Below are positions 32,691 through 43,974 of a DNA stretch of 64,000 nt, one piece after another. Both the position numbers and the translations under genes were made by a program. The notes under the pieces were generated by a model. It was not told the origin of the DNA. It worked only from the letters and a program-made list of their open reading frames with translations, and did not search any database. This DNA is from Calamus simplicifolius (taxonomy: Eukaryota > Streptophyta > Magnoliopsida > Arecales > Arecaceae). Numbering within the stretch: position 1 is the first letter of the stretch; each line of letters begins with the position of its first letter. The stretch is taken from NCBI GenBank assembly GCA_900491605.1, contig UESW01000130.1, positions 1 to 64,000 on the forward strand, written 5' to 3'.

Positions 32691-32819
32691 ACCAAGGATC
32701 CATCATCACAAATCTTGGAGCAAAGCTATATATAATTAATGCACATATGAAAAAAATCTTGCGCACTGAATGCAATGAAACTTCTGTTTCTTCATATTCA
32801 ATGATTAATGTACCATGCA

Positions 32820-32872
<53 letters not shown>

Positions 32873-32939
32873 ATATTTTTATTTTTGATATGCATGTATT
32901 ACATATCAATCGTCTGCATAATGCATACAATTTACATTG
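32691..32939. other. AT-rich sequence with (AT)n microsatellite
   Basis: An uninterrupted AT run occupies about 32823-32865. No gene is seen; it flanks the LINE 5' end. Confidence 0.75.
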
Positions 32940-33175
32940 CATCCGATGTGCAAAAGCTTTTCCTTTCTATATTAAATAGGCTGAGCTTTGAATCCCAAGA
33001 AATTTTAATAGCCATTCAAACAGCTTCAAGTTCTTTTAAAGAGCTATATGATAAATTAATAAAATATAAAAATTTTCTTAAAAAAAGTTATAATAATTTT
33101 TTACCATTCCAGCTAATCAATACTAACTCTGGAGGGTTTAAAAACAATTTCAATAAAACTCTGTTAAAAACATAA
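32940..33175 (+). pseudogene. Copia gag scrap
   Basis: The frame contains LFLSILNRLSFESQEILIAI and SFKELYDKLIKYKNFLKK. This matches the ...LNGL..E......A...R...SFEELHDKLVEYE.FLK pattern of Ty1-copia gag. A Gly/Asn-rich tail (GGFKNNFNKT) also fits. Only about 75 residues remain with no neighbours from the same element. Confidence 0.45.
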
Positions 33176-33339
33176 TATAAGAAAGCAAAGCTTTGGTTTT
33201 CAAAACCACGGCAACTCCTAAAAATTCTAAAACATGATCAATGGACCCAATGTACATGCACCCAAAAACTGCTATGATTTTCTTAGTCTCTGTTTATCTT
33301 CAACTTCTGAACCAATGATGATGGATTATACCTTATCTT

Positions 33340-33600
33340 TTTGATTTTTTTCTTAAACCAGCCATCAGTCCTATATTTTTAACCACTTTTGGCCTAATAT
33401 CAAAAATATAATTTCAGAACCACTCATCATGTTCAATTTTATTTTCTTACATAGGATCTATTTAGACTTTTCTATGTCCGATCTCTTGAGGAGCTTTCGC
33501 TGATGATCAGCTCTGTCTAGCCATTGCCATGGCAGCCAACGCCTCCAAAAAGGCTCCGAGGCCAGCATGGGCCGCTGATTTGGATACGGGCATTTAGGTA
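33340..33600 (+). repeat. DR1 copy 2, module A and middle segment
   Basis: Matches 9900-10060 followed directly by 26514-26605, showing the uninterrupted arrangement that existed before MULE-A. Anchors are TTTGGCCTAATATCAAAAA and GGGCATTTAGGT. Confidence 0.65.
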
Positions 33601-35049
33601 TTATCATCTGAAGGTCAGCACATGATGTGCACGTGACCAAGAGCTGGAGGGCTCTCTCCTCTCCCATCGGACGATGGATTTTTCGTTTTCGGATATTCTG
33701 GATCCATCATGATGTTACGGCCCGGCCATGCGGCACGCTGTGAGGTTGCGCACAGACCGGACCATGCACATGAGCAGTGCCAGTCTGCAATGCTGCTTAT
33801 GTCTGTAAAACCCTTGAGATGGCGCAGTGCAAGATGCTGCGCAAGTATATTGAGAGGAGACCTTGGCGTCGCTACGCGTGGCTGGTGCACGTGTAGATCG
33901 GGCTGACTCAGGGATGTCACGCTGCCTTTAAGGCATGCGAAGAGGCCTTAGGCTCGATACCTGGGCTCTTGATGCGCGTGAGCGCTTGCACAGGCCGGCG
34001 CTGGGCACCGAGCGCGCAAGGCCACGCACTGGGACGCGCAAGGGCGTGCGTGGGCCAGCGCTAGGTGCTGGGCGTGCACGCTCCCATGCGCGGGTGCACG
34101 CAAACGTGCGTGCGTGCCGACGCTGGGCGCTGGGTGCACTCGGGTCGATAGCTCGACCAGCTTGGCGCGTGCCTATCTTGGCACGTGACCAAGTCGATGG
34201 CCGAGCCAGCCTAGCCAGCTTGGCTCGCACATGCGGGGCAGACGCGGAGCCAGCCTGGCAGGCAAGTGCAGAGAATTATTCGGCGGAGGGGATGGATGCG
34301 CTACCAGCCTGGCAGACGCGTCTGCGATGCGGAGCGCTCGCGGCCATACAGGCGGCACAGCCGGGTGCAGTGTGCGCGTGCAAAGTCGGGCGCATGCGCC
34401 TGGGCGGACGGACCAGACAGCCTGGCAGGAGGTTGTTTTGGGGATTTTTGGGCGATGGACTTTGGATTAGGGTTATCCAAATAGTTGAGGCGGCGGCTTA
34501 AGTCGGCTGGGAGCTCCTATATAAGGATGGACGAACCTAGGCTATGGCATCGAATCCTAAGTATTCAAATCATCCGAGTGGAGTTCGGGTCAAGCCAGCA
34601 AGCAGCTAGTGGAGGACGCGCGAGGTTGGCGAGCGACCAGATCAGTGGAGATCGAGGTGCGCGAGGGTCTAAGTCAGGTGGACTTAGGTATTGGTGGGAC
34701 ATGGCCGAGACGCATAGGCGGTGCGCGTGCGGGTGCGAGGCATCCAGGTCAGTTCTTGCTTTGTGAGGTTAGGATGGGCACTTTGTAAGATCTTTGTTAG
34801 GGACAGAGAGGAGTGTCTTTGTAGCCTCCGGATAATCTCATTATTCCAAATTACTCAGTGAGAAGTTCTTTGGTTGGGAAGGCTATGCTTTCCGTATATC
34901 ATCGTGTTTGGGTGGGACTTATCTTTGGGGTTTCTATTTTATTGTTCTAGAGTCTAGGCTGGTTAGAAAAAGGAATCTTTTAACGTCATCACCGATAAAT
35001 GCAAGAACTTGATGCATAAAGGAGTACTTGCGCGTGCCGATTGAAAGCT
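33601..35049 (+). mobile_element. GC-rich insertion in DR1, probable solo LTR
   Basis: It separates two DR1 modules that are adjacent elsewhere (26605/26640). Candidate ends are TGATGTTACGG at 33710 and AACGTCATCA at 34982-34991. A TATA-like CCTATATAAGG lies at 34516-34526, and the following AT-richer part looks like R-U5. The 33930-34140 part has imperfect repeats around GCGCTGGGYRC. I could not find a matching 5-bp duplication. Open frames on both strands reflect GC bias. Confidence 0.4.
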
Positions 35050-35215
35050 GATGGCAATGAGCTCATCACCACCTAGCTTGATAAAAAGGCCCCATTTTGT
35101 ATGCTGCAACCCCATTATTTCTATATGTTGGAGATAAAAGTGAGCTATATGGTCTACGAGTGGGGTATATTTATCGGATATCGGTGTATCCTCCTAAAAC
35201 GTGGACCTTTGCCAG
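35050..35215 (+). repeat. DR1 copy 2, module B
   Basis: GAGCTCATCACC, TATGCTGCAACCCCATTAT and GGGTATATTTATCGGATAT are shared with the other module-B copies. Confidence 0.65.
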
Positions 35216-35776
35216 CTTTGCGTGTACTAATAGACAAATTTCTATGTTTGTACAGCGCACTCTTGTTGCCTCCCTCCGCTCGCAGGAGGAAGAAACGGAG
35301 CAAAGTAGTGTTTTTTTATCGAATACATGAGAATATTTGCCCGAACGTGGATTGACTCAGTCAAATTAGTTGCCGAGACCCTGTTCCTTGACCCTGGTAC
35401 CTGGCCACTCGGGGAAGGAATAGAAGCTTTAAGGTGATTTGAGAAACATGACCATCAAGGTGAGATTGATTTCAAAATTTGCATCAATTTTAAAGCAAAG
35501 CAATTAATCCTTCTTGAACCAGCTCTCAAGAATTGATTCGCACGTATGAATTTTTAGTGGATCAGACCAGCACGGCACGGCCGTTCTTAATTTTTAACAT
35601 CATAAACTAGTTAGTAATGTTATGCATTCACTGCTGAATTATTATTATTATTTTCTTTTGGAGTTTTTTTCACTTCAGTTGGAGTTTTTCCTAGATCAAT
35701 TGGAGTTTTCTTGATGAGACAAAAATGGATAAAGAGAAAGTTATATACTTCTAAATCAGTTTTCATATGTCACATA
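35216..35776. other. Unassigned non-coding sequence
   Basis: AT-rich toward the right. I see no gene, no repeat match and no element border other than the insertion point of the Tat element. Confidence 0.5.
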
Positions 35777-35781
35777 GATAA
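35777..35781. other. Target-site duplication GATAA, left copy
   Basis: Identical to 41550-41554 immediately after the 3' LTR. Confidence 0.88.
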
Positions 35782-35849
35782 TGATATGGCTGATCGAGTC
35801 ACATTAAAGATGACGAAAAAAGTAACTAACGAAATCCCCGCATCGGCCT

Positions 35850-36250
35850 CCGAGTCACTCTTGGCTTCGGCCTCCGAGGCCCCTTCGGCCTTCGAGGTCC
35901 CCTCGGCCTCGGACCTGGAGTCCTCTCGGCCTTGAACCTAATGTCCCCTCGGCCTTAGACCTGGAGTCCCCTCGGTTTCAGACCCAGTATCCTCTCAGCT
36001 TCGGACCTAGGGTCCCCTCGGCCTCGGACCCGGTATCCCCTCAGCCTCGGACCTGGGATCCCCTCGGCCTTGGACCTGGAGTCCTCTCAGCCTCAGACCC
36101 GGTGTCCCCTCGGCCTTGGACCTGGGGTCTCCTCGGCCTCGGACCCGGTATCCCCTCGGCCTCGGATCTGGGATCCCCTCGGCCTCGGACCTGGAGTCCA
36201 CTCGGCCTTGGACCTGGTGTCCCCTCGGCCTCGGACTTCGCCCCTCCGAC
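35850..36250 (+). repeat. CTCGGCCTCGGACCTGG minisatellite in the 5' LTR
   Basis: About 14 units of roughly 30 bp (CCCCTCGGCCTCGGACCYGG with variants). The 3' LTR holds about seven at 40790-40960. Frames through it are long because the unit is a multiple of three. Confidence 0.85.
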
Positions 36251-36613
36251 ACCCAGCTGTGGGCCTCGGGCCTCGAACTTCATCCCTCCGGCTTTCGGCT
36301 GCGGGTCCCCTCGGCCTCGAACCTCAAGACCCCACTGCCTCGAGCCGCCTGACACTACCACATGGTCCACCAACCATCCGCAGCTGCCACATAGCCCACT
36401 AACTATCTGCAACTGCGTGTGGCCCCTGCCTGTAACGGCGCACGCCTGACGCGACTAGGCTCACCTGCCACCTGTGGCGTCATGCCTGACAGGTGGCTGG
36501 CGGGGCAAGACACCTTTGACGTGCCCAGTGTCCGCGTGGCCACCTGTCCGCTACCGGACAACGACACCTTAAAATTAGCCACCTTCTGGAAGCGGGAAAA
36601 GGGTCCCTCGAAC

Positions 36614-36625
36614 AGGTATAAAAAC
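36614..36625 (+). promoter_or_regulatory. TATA box, Tat 5' LTR
   Basis: GGTATAAAAACC, also present in the 3' LTR at 41342-41353. About 210 bp precede the LTR end. Confidence 0.6.
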
Positions 36626-36834
36626 CCACATTCACAATGAGGAAGGGATCTGAACTCAAGCTCTCTAGCTATCTTTCTGCTAGCTTTTTTCTTTACTGTC
36701 CCCAAGTCGCTTATTTGAGCGTCGGAGGGTCCCCACCGGTGCAACTGGTCTTCGGGGACTTTCTTGCAAGAGCTCTTCGAGAAGGAGGATCTTCGTTTCC
36801 CAGCGTTGGAGGAACGTGACTTGGCGGCAACAGA

Positions 36835-36855
36835 TTGGCGCGCCAGGAAGGGGGA
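36835..36855 (+). other. Primer-binding-site region of the Tat element
   Basis: TTGGCGCGCCAGGAAGGGGG begins two bases after the LTR end, the usual place and form in Tat elements. The tRNA was not identified with certainty. Confidence 0.6.
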
Positions 36856-36915
36856 AGATAGAGAAAGCTTTGAGCCAGTCAGCTATGGATTCTCCTCCCC
36901 TGAGTATTCAAGAAG

Positions 36916-38260
36916 ATGGTGGTGACACGCGTACAGGAGGTTTGCACCAGCCACGCTGGGGGGCATCGCCATGGAGTTGACCCACCGGAGGCCAGTCCCC
37001 TTGCTCCCCAGTCCGGCATCCCCGCACCGCCATTGCCACCACTGCCACAACAGCAAGATGATCGGATCGCTGCTCTCACCATACAAGTCCAGTCGCTGGT
37101 GGCGGTGGTCCAGGTTCTGCAGCACCATCCGGCCGCCGCGCAGCGACAGCCAGAGCCACCCTCATCGGTCCCGAAGGTGGTCCAACCCAACCAGCATTCT
37201 TTCCGAGAGAGATCACCCCTCCGGAAGGTCCGTCATCATCGTGCTTCACCCACACCATCGCCGGGAGGCCTCTAAGAGGTCCCGGTCCCCTTCTTGCCAT
37301 GCCAGTGCTTCCCCTAAGTGGTGGCATGGGAGGGAGGCGGAGCGCACCCGCCTGCATCGTCGACACCCCTCTCCGTCCTCTGAGTATTCAAGGGAGGGAT
37401 CCTTTGATGGCCAGATAGCCCGCAGGGCCGAGCAACAACTGGATGAATATAACCAGCGACTGGAGGAGCTCAGCCGCAGGATCACTAACCCACCGGAGGT
37501 GGATTATGACAGCCATCCACCGCTGTCCCGCTGCATCATGGAGGAGCCAATTTTGACCTGGTTTCATCTCCCTCAACTGGACCCGTACGATGGGACCACC
37601 GATCCTCTGGACCATCTGGAAAGCTACAAGATCCTCATGCAGGTTTAGGAGGCAACTGACTCCCTACTTTGCATCGCCTTTCCCGCCACCCTGATGAAAG
37701 CTGCCCGAGCTTGGTACTCCTGCTTGCTGCCGCACAGTATCAACTCCTTTCGACAGCTGGAGATGGCCTTCTTGGCTCATTTTGACACATGCCAGAAGAT
37801 CCCGCGAGTGGTGGACAGTCTCTTCTTCGTCCAGCAGAAGAGCGGCAAGTCGCTGAGGGACTTCGTCGCTCGTTTCAAGGTAGCTGCCCTCGAGGTCTAC
37901 AACCTCAAGAACTCTGTGGCCACTTTGGCTTTGAAGCAAGGGCTCTGCCCCTCCCGTTTTTCCTACTCCCTTGATAAGAAGCCGCTTGGCTCCTATGCCG
38001 AACTGCTGAGCTGGGCACAGAAGTACACCCGTGCTGATGAGGCTGACTCCTCCCGGCGTGAGGCGGATGGAAGTTCCAGCAAGAAGCAGACTCATCCCGA
38101 GCCTGCTGAGGCTCAACCCAGGATGCCCAAGCCTCCCCGTCGATCAGACAACCGCCCACGAGCACTTGCTCCTAGGGAGGGTTCGTTCACTCTCCTGCTC
38201 GCCCAAATATCTCACATTCTGCTGGAGATCGAGGGCGAGCTGCATCAGCCCTTCGCGTGA
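36916..38260 (+). pseudogene. Tat-lineage gag
   Basis: The N-terminal part (36916-37275) is Pro/Gln-rich and coiled. After a frameshift near 37280 the reading frame runs 36971 phase to 38260 with one in-frame stop at 37646-37648. The core blocks are LDPYDGTTDPLDHLESYK, FPATLMKAARAWYSCLLP, SLRDFVARFKVAALEV, RFSYSLDKKPLGSYAELL and a Lys/Arg-rich tail. This matches Tat-type gag of Ty3-gypsy. It ends at LLAQISHILLEIEGE, before a zinc knuckle. The next bases belong to the antisense ORF, so a deletion joins the two. Confidence 0.87.
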
Positions 38261-38317
38261 TCTCTTCGGTGCCCTCTGCTTGGCCCTCAAACTCCTTGGC
38301 CTCCTTTGTCACCATCT

Positions 38318-40298
38318 CTAGCCAGAGGCCGCTAGCTCGGCCTTGACGGCATGAGTGCGCCCCAGGTCGGCCGCCCCCTGCCGCCTGGCCTCCTCCACCT
38401 CCGCCTGGAGGAGCACCAAAGTTCTGGCCATCTCCTCGACCTCCTTCTGGGCGGTCCCCAGCGCCCCTTTGGTTGTCTCAATCTCCCGACGAGCCGCCTC
38501 CAAGGCACCTTCAGCCTCCTCGGCCCTGGCCACGGTAGCCAGGGTCACTTGGTGAGCATGATGGCTTTTGAGGGAGGTGTCCTTCAGAGCCTACAGGGAA
38601 TTGACCGCTTTCACAAGGCTCTGGTCAGTACTCAAAAACAAAAGAAAACCAAAAACAAAACCGAAAAGAGAGAGAATTACATACCCAAAGGTGTGCCATG
38701 AAGGCATCTTGAAAAATAGCTGGGGCATCCAGCTGGCAAAAACTCCGCTTGGAGCTCCGGTAGGCACACCCTCGCCATTAGTCGTTCGGCAGTGTGACCA
38801 TTGTAGGCAAGGGACACCCTTCTCCCTCTAGGGTCAGTCCGAGCCTGAGGGGCCTGATGCCTCTGCGCTTCTATCCGCGATCATACCCTCCTCCAGGGGT
38901 GGCTTGGCCGCAGGCTCCGATGGCTCGACTCTTGCAATGGTCAGTTCGGCTCTCGGGGGTGTTATTGCGGTCCGTGGCTCCGGTGGGGTATCGGCGGTCA
39001 GGGTGACTTCTGGAGCTGTCGACGGAGCGCTCGGCGGGATGAATGGCCAAGGGGACGAAGGGCCGGCCCCCTCGCTCGCCCGTCAGCTATCGGCTGGAGG
39101 AGGAGGGGCATGGTGGTGCAGTTTCTTCTTCGACTTCCCCGCCTCGGTCCGGGCCCTTCGTCTCTTGGCGTTTGCCTTCATTAGCATCTCGGTCGGCGGC
39201 CTCATATCTGCATAGGTCAGAGTCGGTCAGGGCCGAACACACAAAAAAAAGAAAAAAAGAGGAAGAAAAAGAAGCAGGCTAAGGAACAGGAATTTGTAGC
39301 CGCTTACCACTACGGGAAGAGACGCCCACGAGCCGGAGGTTGTCCTCTGATAGAAGTTGGTTGCACCATGGGACCTTTGCTGTAAGCAGCTGCCCTAGTG
39401 CTTCTCTGTCCCCTAGGGACACCGACGCGTCCTTATTCAGCCTCAAGTCTGGGTCCCCCCACCTCGGATTCACTCCCTCGAGGTCAGCGAAGAAGAAACG
39501 GAATTTTCATCCCTTGACAAATGAAGGCAGGCCAAGCTTTAGGACTCGGACGGGCCAAGGCTGAAACAACCACCAACACGACTGCTATCAGTGGGTATAG
39601 CAGCAGCGAAAGAGTGAGGTCCTAAGCTCGATGCCAAGGAAATGGTAGAGCACAATAAAACCACAGATGGTCCAAACGGAGTTTGGGACCAACTGGACGG
39701 GAGTCAAGGAGTATTGGTCAAGAAGGTTAAGGAAAAAGGGGTGGTAGGGTAGGTTGAAACCTATCCTAAGGGAGACCTCGTAGACTGCCACTCTACCAGG
39801 TTGGGAGGAAACTACCCTATCATCGGGAGTTGGGAGGAACAGCCAGATGTCTCTAGGTATCTAGTAACGGGTCCTAATATTTGCCAGGTCTTGGCCCGTT
39901 ACCTTGGAGGTGGTCCCGTCAGGGATTCCGCTCCCACCCTTGAAAAGGTGCCAACGGCCGCCGGATGACTCCTGGTAGGAGCCCAGCCGGTGGCTCGCCG
40001 TTGAGCAAGAGGAACATGGTCCTTGGAAGGGGTGGAGGAAGATGACCAGGAAGGTGTGGGAGATGGGGAAGCTCGAAGTCCCGAGAAGGAAATACGATCC
40101 TCGGGAGCAGAAGAGTCTAGGACGGGGAAGAAGCCATGGAAAGCTGGAAAGGGGGCTGGAAATGATCGAGGGACTGACCTGGATCTGGAGCAACGAGAGT
40201 GGATTCTCGGGAGGAAGATGAAGTTGGGAGAGCTGGAGAAGGAAGTTCTCAGAACAGTGACAAGACTCGAGGCTTTCCCCCCGACATATCAGTTTCAA
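38318..40298 (-). pseudogene. Antisense ORF of the Tat element (Transposase_28-like)
   Basis: On the minus strand, VAVYEVSLRIGFNLPYHPF and LTPVQLVPNSVWTICGF (39791-39660) match the 'putative gypsy type transposon' domain (Transposase_28) of plant proteins. Downstream, VNPRWGDPDLRLNKD follows, and the C-terminal part at 38548-38318 is a charged coiled coil (AARREIETTKGALGTAQKEV). Frameshifts split it. It lies antisense to the element, as in Grande/Retand-type Tat elements. The product's role is unknown. The exact N-terminus is uncertain; upstream frames to 40298 look non-coding. Confidence 0.7.
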
Positions 40299-40660
40299 GT
40301 CGCCCCGCCTTACCTAACCGGCCACGCGGACCCCCGCTATAGGCGATGTCACCTCGGCAGGTGCCCAGCGCAGGGGACGTTCCGCCTTCGGCCAATTGCA
40401 GAGCGTTGCTGACGTCAATGCCATGATAGCAATGATGGTGGCAACTTCTTGCAGGCTCCGAGAGGGCACTCCGTTTCGAGGCAGATCTCCACAGATCTGA
40501 TGGTTAGCAGGGGCATTACCACTTCAGTGCCCAAGACGTTCGTACAAAGGAATCGTTGTACCCGGGGACACATGCCCTTCGGCAATTGGCAGCACGACAG
40601 GATTAGCCATTGGGGAACTTACACCCTTTCGCCTTGCAGGGGTGGCCCCGCATTGTCTCA

Positions 40661-40676
40661 GGGGTGAGGGGGTATC
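40661..40676 (+). other. Polypurine tract of the Tat element
   Basis: GGGGTGAGGGGGTATC immediately before the 3' LTR start at 40677. Confidence 0.7.
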
Positions 40677-41549
40677 TGATGTGGCTGATCTAGTCGCGTT
40701 AAAGATGATGGAAAAAGCAACTGACGGAACCTCCGCCTTAACCTTCGGGTCCCTCTCGGCTTCGGCCTCCGAGGCCCCTTTGGCCTCCGAGGTTCCCTCG
40801 GCCTTGGACCCGGTGTCCCTCGGCCTCGGACCTGGAGTCCCCTCGGCCTCGGACCCAGTGTCCCCTCGGCCTCGGACCCGGTGTCCCCTTGGCCTCGAAC
40901 CCGGTGTCCCCTCAGCCTCGGACCCAGTGTCCCCTCGGCCTCGGACTTCACCCTTCTGATGCCCAGCTGCGGGCCCTCGGGCCTCGGACTTCATCCCTCT
41001 GGCTTCCGACTGCGGGTCCTCTCGGCCTCGGACCTCAAGACCCCACTACCTCAAGCCGTCTGACACTACCACGTGGTTTACCAACCGTCTGGAGCTGCCA
41101 CGTGGCCCACTAACCATCTGCAACTGTGCGTGGCCCCTGCCTATAATGGCGCATGCCTAACACAACTAGGCCCATCTACCACCTGTGGCGCCTCGCCTGG
41201 CAGATGGCTGGCAGAGCAAGACACCTCTGACGTATCCAGTGTCGGTTGTGACCTGTCACTGTCAGTCTGGCTACCTGTCCGTTACCGGACAACGACACCT
41301 TGAAATCAGCCATCTGGAAGCGGGAAAAGGAACTCTCGAACAGGTATAAAAACCCACACTCACAACAAGGAAGGGATCTGAACACAAACTCTCTAGCTAT
41401 CTTTCTCTTTTACTATCCCTAAGTCGCTTACTTGAGCGTCGAAGGATTTCCATCGGTGCAATCGATCTCCGAAGACTTTTTTGTAGAAGCTCTTCGAGGA
41501 GGAGGATCTTCGTTTTCTAGCGTTGAAGAAACGTAACTTTACGGCAACA
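40677..41549 (+). repeat. 3' LTR of Tat element
   Basis: TGATGTGGCTG to ACGGCAACA, followed by GATAA. The minisatellite is shorter than in the 5' LTR. Its last 39 bp are copied again at 42804-42842 by the tandem duplication. Confidence 0.9.
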
Positions 41550-41554
41550 GATAA
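41550..41554. other. Target-site duplication GATAA, right copy
   Basis: Matches 35777-35781. A further GATAA at 42843-42847 is the copy made by the tandem duplication. Confidence 0.88.
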
Positions 41555-42344
41555 GTTGATGCATGTGCTCTCGTCGTTTCGTTGTGATCATGTTTGCCAC
41601 GAAACGGGGAGTAGATCGATTGGAGAGCCCGGCTAGGATCACATTGAAGATGAAATCAAATGTTGAAATCTTGAATTCGCTTGCTATCATATAATTCAAA
41701 TTCATCCGGATGTGCGTAGGAATTCCTCTTAAAATAATATAACATCCCGCCCCGTTGCGAGGAATATCTCAGGCGTTTGAGAGGAAAATCTTAAAATAAT
41801 ATATCTCGAGGGACATCTCAAGCTGATAATAACTCGGAGGAACATCTTAAAGACGTCTCGAGCGGAGGAACATCAATCTCAGGGTGAGGGACATCTCAAG
41901 CGGATAAATAACTCAAGAGTACGTAACATCTTAAAGACATCAAGCGGAGGAACATCTTATCCATGTCATGCATGATGAGATTTCAAAATAAAGAATCTTA
42001 AAACAATCTTAAAATAACACCTCATAATATCCTCCTCACCCTTGTTCAACGTCTTAACATCTTCCAAATACCCCCTCCTCCCTTAAAACTCAAGGCATAG
42101 AGAGAGATCATGAGATTTTTAGCTTCCAAGAGATAATACCCTCCTCCCCCTTGAAACTCAAGGCTTAGAGATTTAGCATGAAGGGAGGATTGAAGGTTGC
42201 CATCTGGATGCTCGGCACCGCACTTTCTGTCTGTGGCGTTTGCTTGTCATTTCGCTTTAGCTTTTTTTTTTTTAAAGTTATTTACTTCCTTTAACAATTT
42301 AATTAGAGCTAATTTTGTTTATACCAATTTTTTAAGGTTGGTTT

Positions 42345-42550
42345 TAGATTATCAACCTTAAGTCGATCGATTTGAATTATCAACAGTAACTCTTTAAGTC
42401 AATCAGTTTATATTATCAATCATAACTTTTTTATATTAGCTGATTTAAATTACCAACCATAGTCTTTTAAGTCGGACAATTTAGACCACTGATTATAGCT
42501 TTTTGGATTGGGTAATTTGAATTATTAATTATAGTTCTTCAAGCTGACCA
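42345..42550. repeat. Degenerate AT-rich ~38-bp tandem repeat
   Basis: Five to six units of the form AAGTYRRYCRATTTRAATTATCAAYYATAACTYTTT. The unit-2 copy lies at 51945-52115. Confidence 0.6.
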
Positions 42551-42803
42551 AGTTATATACCTTAGCATTTTATATTAACTAATTTAAAATAGGTCTGTTG
42601 ACACTCGATCACTGAAACTAGACATCGGGAAGAAACTTCGTTTACTGGTGCAATCGTCTCTGAAACGAGTGGCCTGCAAGAAGTTTCAGTACCGAAGAAA
42701 GCTTCGATGGGATCCTTCGATGATCAAGTTAGCAATTAGGTCACAGTAAAGAGAGAGCTCAAAGAAGCTCCAAAAAAGAAGACTTCGAGGATCTGAGTAT
42801 ATT

Positions 42804-43404
42804 CATTTTTTAGCGTTGAAGAAACGTAACTTTACGGCAACAGATAAGTTGATGCATGTGCTCTCGTCGTTTCGTTGTGATCATGTTTGCCACGAAACGG
42901 GGGAGTAGAGCGATTGGAGAGCCCGGCTAGGATCACATTGAAGATGAAATCAAATGTTGAAATCTTGAATTCGCTTGCTATCATATAATTCAAATTCATC
43001 CGGATGTGCGTAGGAATTCCTCTTAAAATAATATAACATCCCGCCCCGTTGCGAGGAATATCTCAGGCGTTTGAGAGGAAAATCTTAAAATAATATATCT
43101 CGAGGGACATCTCAAGCGGATAATAACTCGGAGGAACATCTTAAAGACGTCTCGAGCGGATGAACATCAATCTCAGGGTGAGGGACATCTCAAGCGGATA
43201 AATAACTCAAGAGTACGTAACATCTTAAAGACATCAAGCGGAGGAACATCTTATCCATGTCATGCATAATGAGATTTCAAAATAAAGAATCTTAAAACAA
43301 TCTTAAAATACCCTTGTTCAACGTCTTAACATCTTCCAAATACCCCCTCCTCCCTTAAAACTCAAGGCATAGAGAGAGATCATGAGATTTTTAGCTTCAA
43401 AGAG
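42804..43404 (+). repeat. Tandem duplication, unit 2 left part
   Basis: Collinear with 41511-42120, starting with a second copy of the Tat LTR end. Interrupted at 43404 by the Tekay-like element and resumed at 51433. Confidence 0.87.
43400..43404. other. Target-site duplication AAGAG, left copy
   Basis: Identical to 51433-51437. Unit 1 (about 42125-42130) shows the undisturbed site. Confidence 0.9.
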
Positions 43405-43974
43405 TGTCACGCCCCAGACCCAAATATTGAGCTAGGATGATAATCCACCACGTACTGAATACATAAAGCGTCACAGAATTTTCACACATAACATTATTTA
43501 TATATAATCAAGCTAAATTCATCACTGAATATTAAAAGTTTTGGGTTACAAACCCTTACACACCACAATAATAAAGTTTGGGCATCAAGCCCTACACATA
43601 AGTAATACTGGGGTTACAACAAAATAAATGGGTCTTGATTTATTTAATAGAAGATCCATCACCCCAACCATCCATCTTCAATCTCGTGGCTCTGACAAAA
43701 ATATTGTAAGATTTTTATGAGCTTACACTCAATAAGTAAGCCACGTTATACAGTCAAATCATAGCATAACAATCTATAAGTACATAAATGATTTGCATGC
43801 TTAAACATTCCACAAATACTCGAACATGCAATGTAAGTAAACCCACTGTTTATACTCTCAATGGTAGCTGTAAATGTGACCCACGGCCCTGTAATATCTT
43901 AATAGTGTACCAACAAGCATCCCCTACTGAAAGGGTCTAGATACCAGTGCCACTCCATATCATAATCCACCAGA

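Larger units (their letters stand above)
35782..36832 (+). repeat. 5' LTR of Tat element
   Basis: TGATATGGCTG to GGCGGCAACA. It is about 180 bp longer than the 3' LTR because of the expanded CTCGGCCTCGGAC minisatellite. A TATA box GGTATAAAAACC lies at 36614-36625. Confidence 0.9.
35782..41549 (+). mobile_element. Non-autonomous Tat-lineage gypsy element (gag plus antisense ORF, no pol)
   Basis: A 5768-bp element with LTRs of 1051 and 873 bp, both TGATRTGGCTG...GGCAACA, and a perfect GATAA duplication. After the 5' LTR comes TTGGCGCGCCAGG, the primer-site region typical of Tat elements. Then gag (to 38260), directly followed by a decayed antisense ORF (40300-38318), then a purine tract and 3' LTR. 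Protease, RT, RNase H and integrase are absent, so it depended on a relative. Antisense ORFs are known in Tat-clade elements. Confidence 0.9.
41511..42803 (+). repeat. Tandem duplication, unit 1
   Basis: About 1293 bp repeated from 42804. It includes the end of the Tat 3' LTR, its GATAA duplication, about 1 kb of flank and the first part of the LTR that is complete at 52169. Relative to unit 2 it has lost about 270 bp near 42255 (present at 51565-51835). No gene in it. Confidence 0.85.

Noticed and set aside
33935..34501. 188-residue frame in the GC-rich insertion
   Set aside because: Frames are open on several strands at once, composition follows GC bias and imperfect GCGCTGGG repeats, and no family pattern is visible.
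33705..34991. CATCA as a target duplication for the GC-rich insertion
   Set aside because: CATCA occurs at both sides, but using it would leave the LTR ending in ACGT and not CA; not convincing.
36007..36449. Frames rich in PRPRG or ASDPVSP repeats
   Set aside because: Translations of the 30-bp LTR minisatellite of the Tat element; the same happens at 40524-40994.
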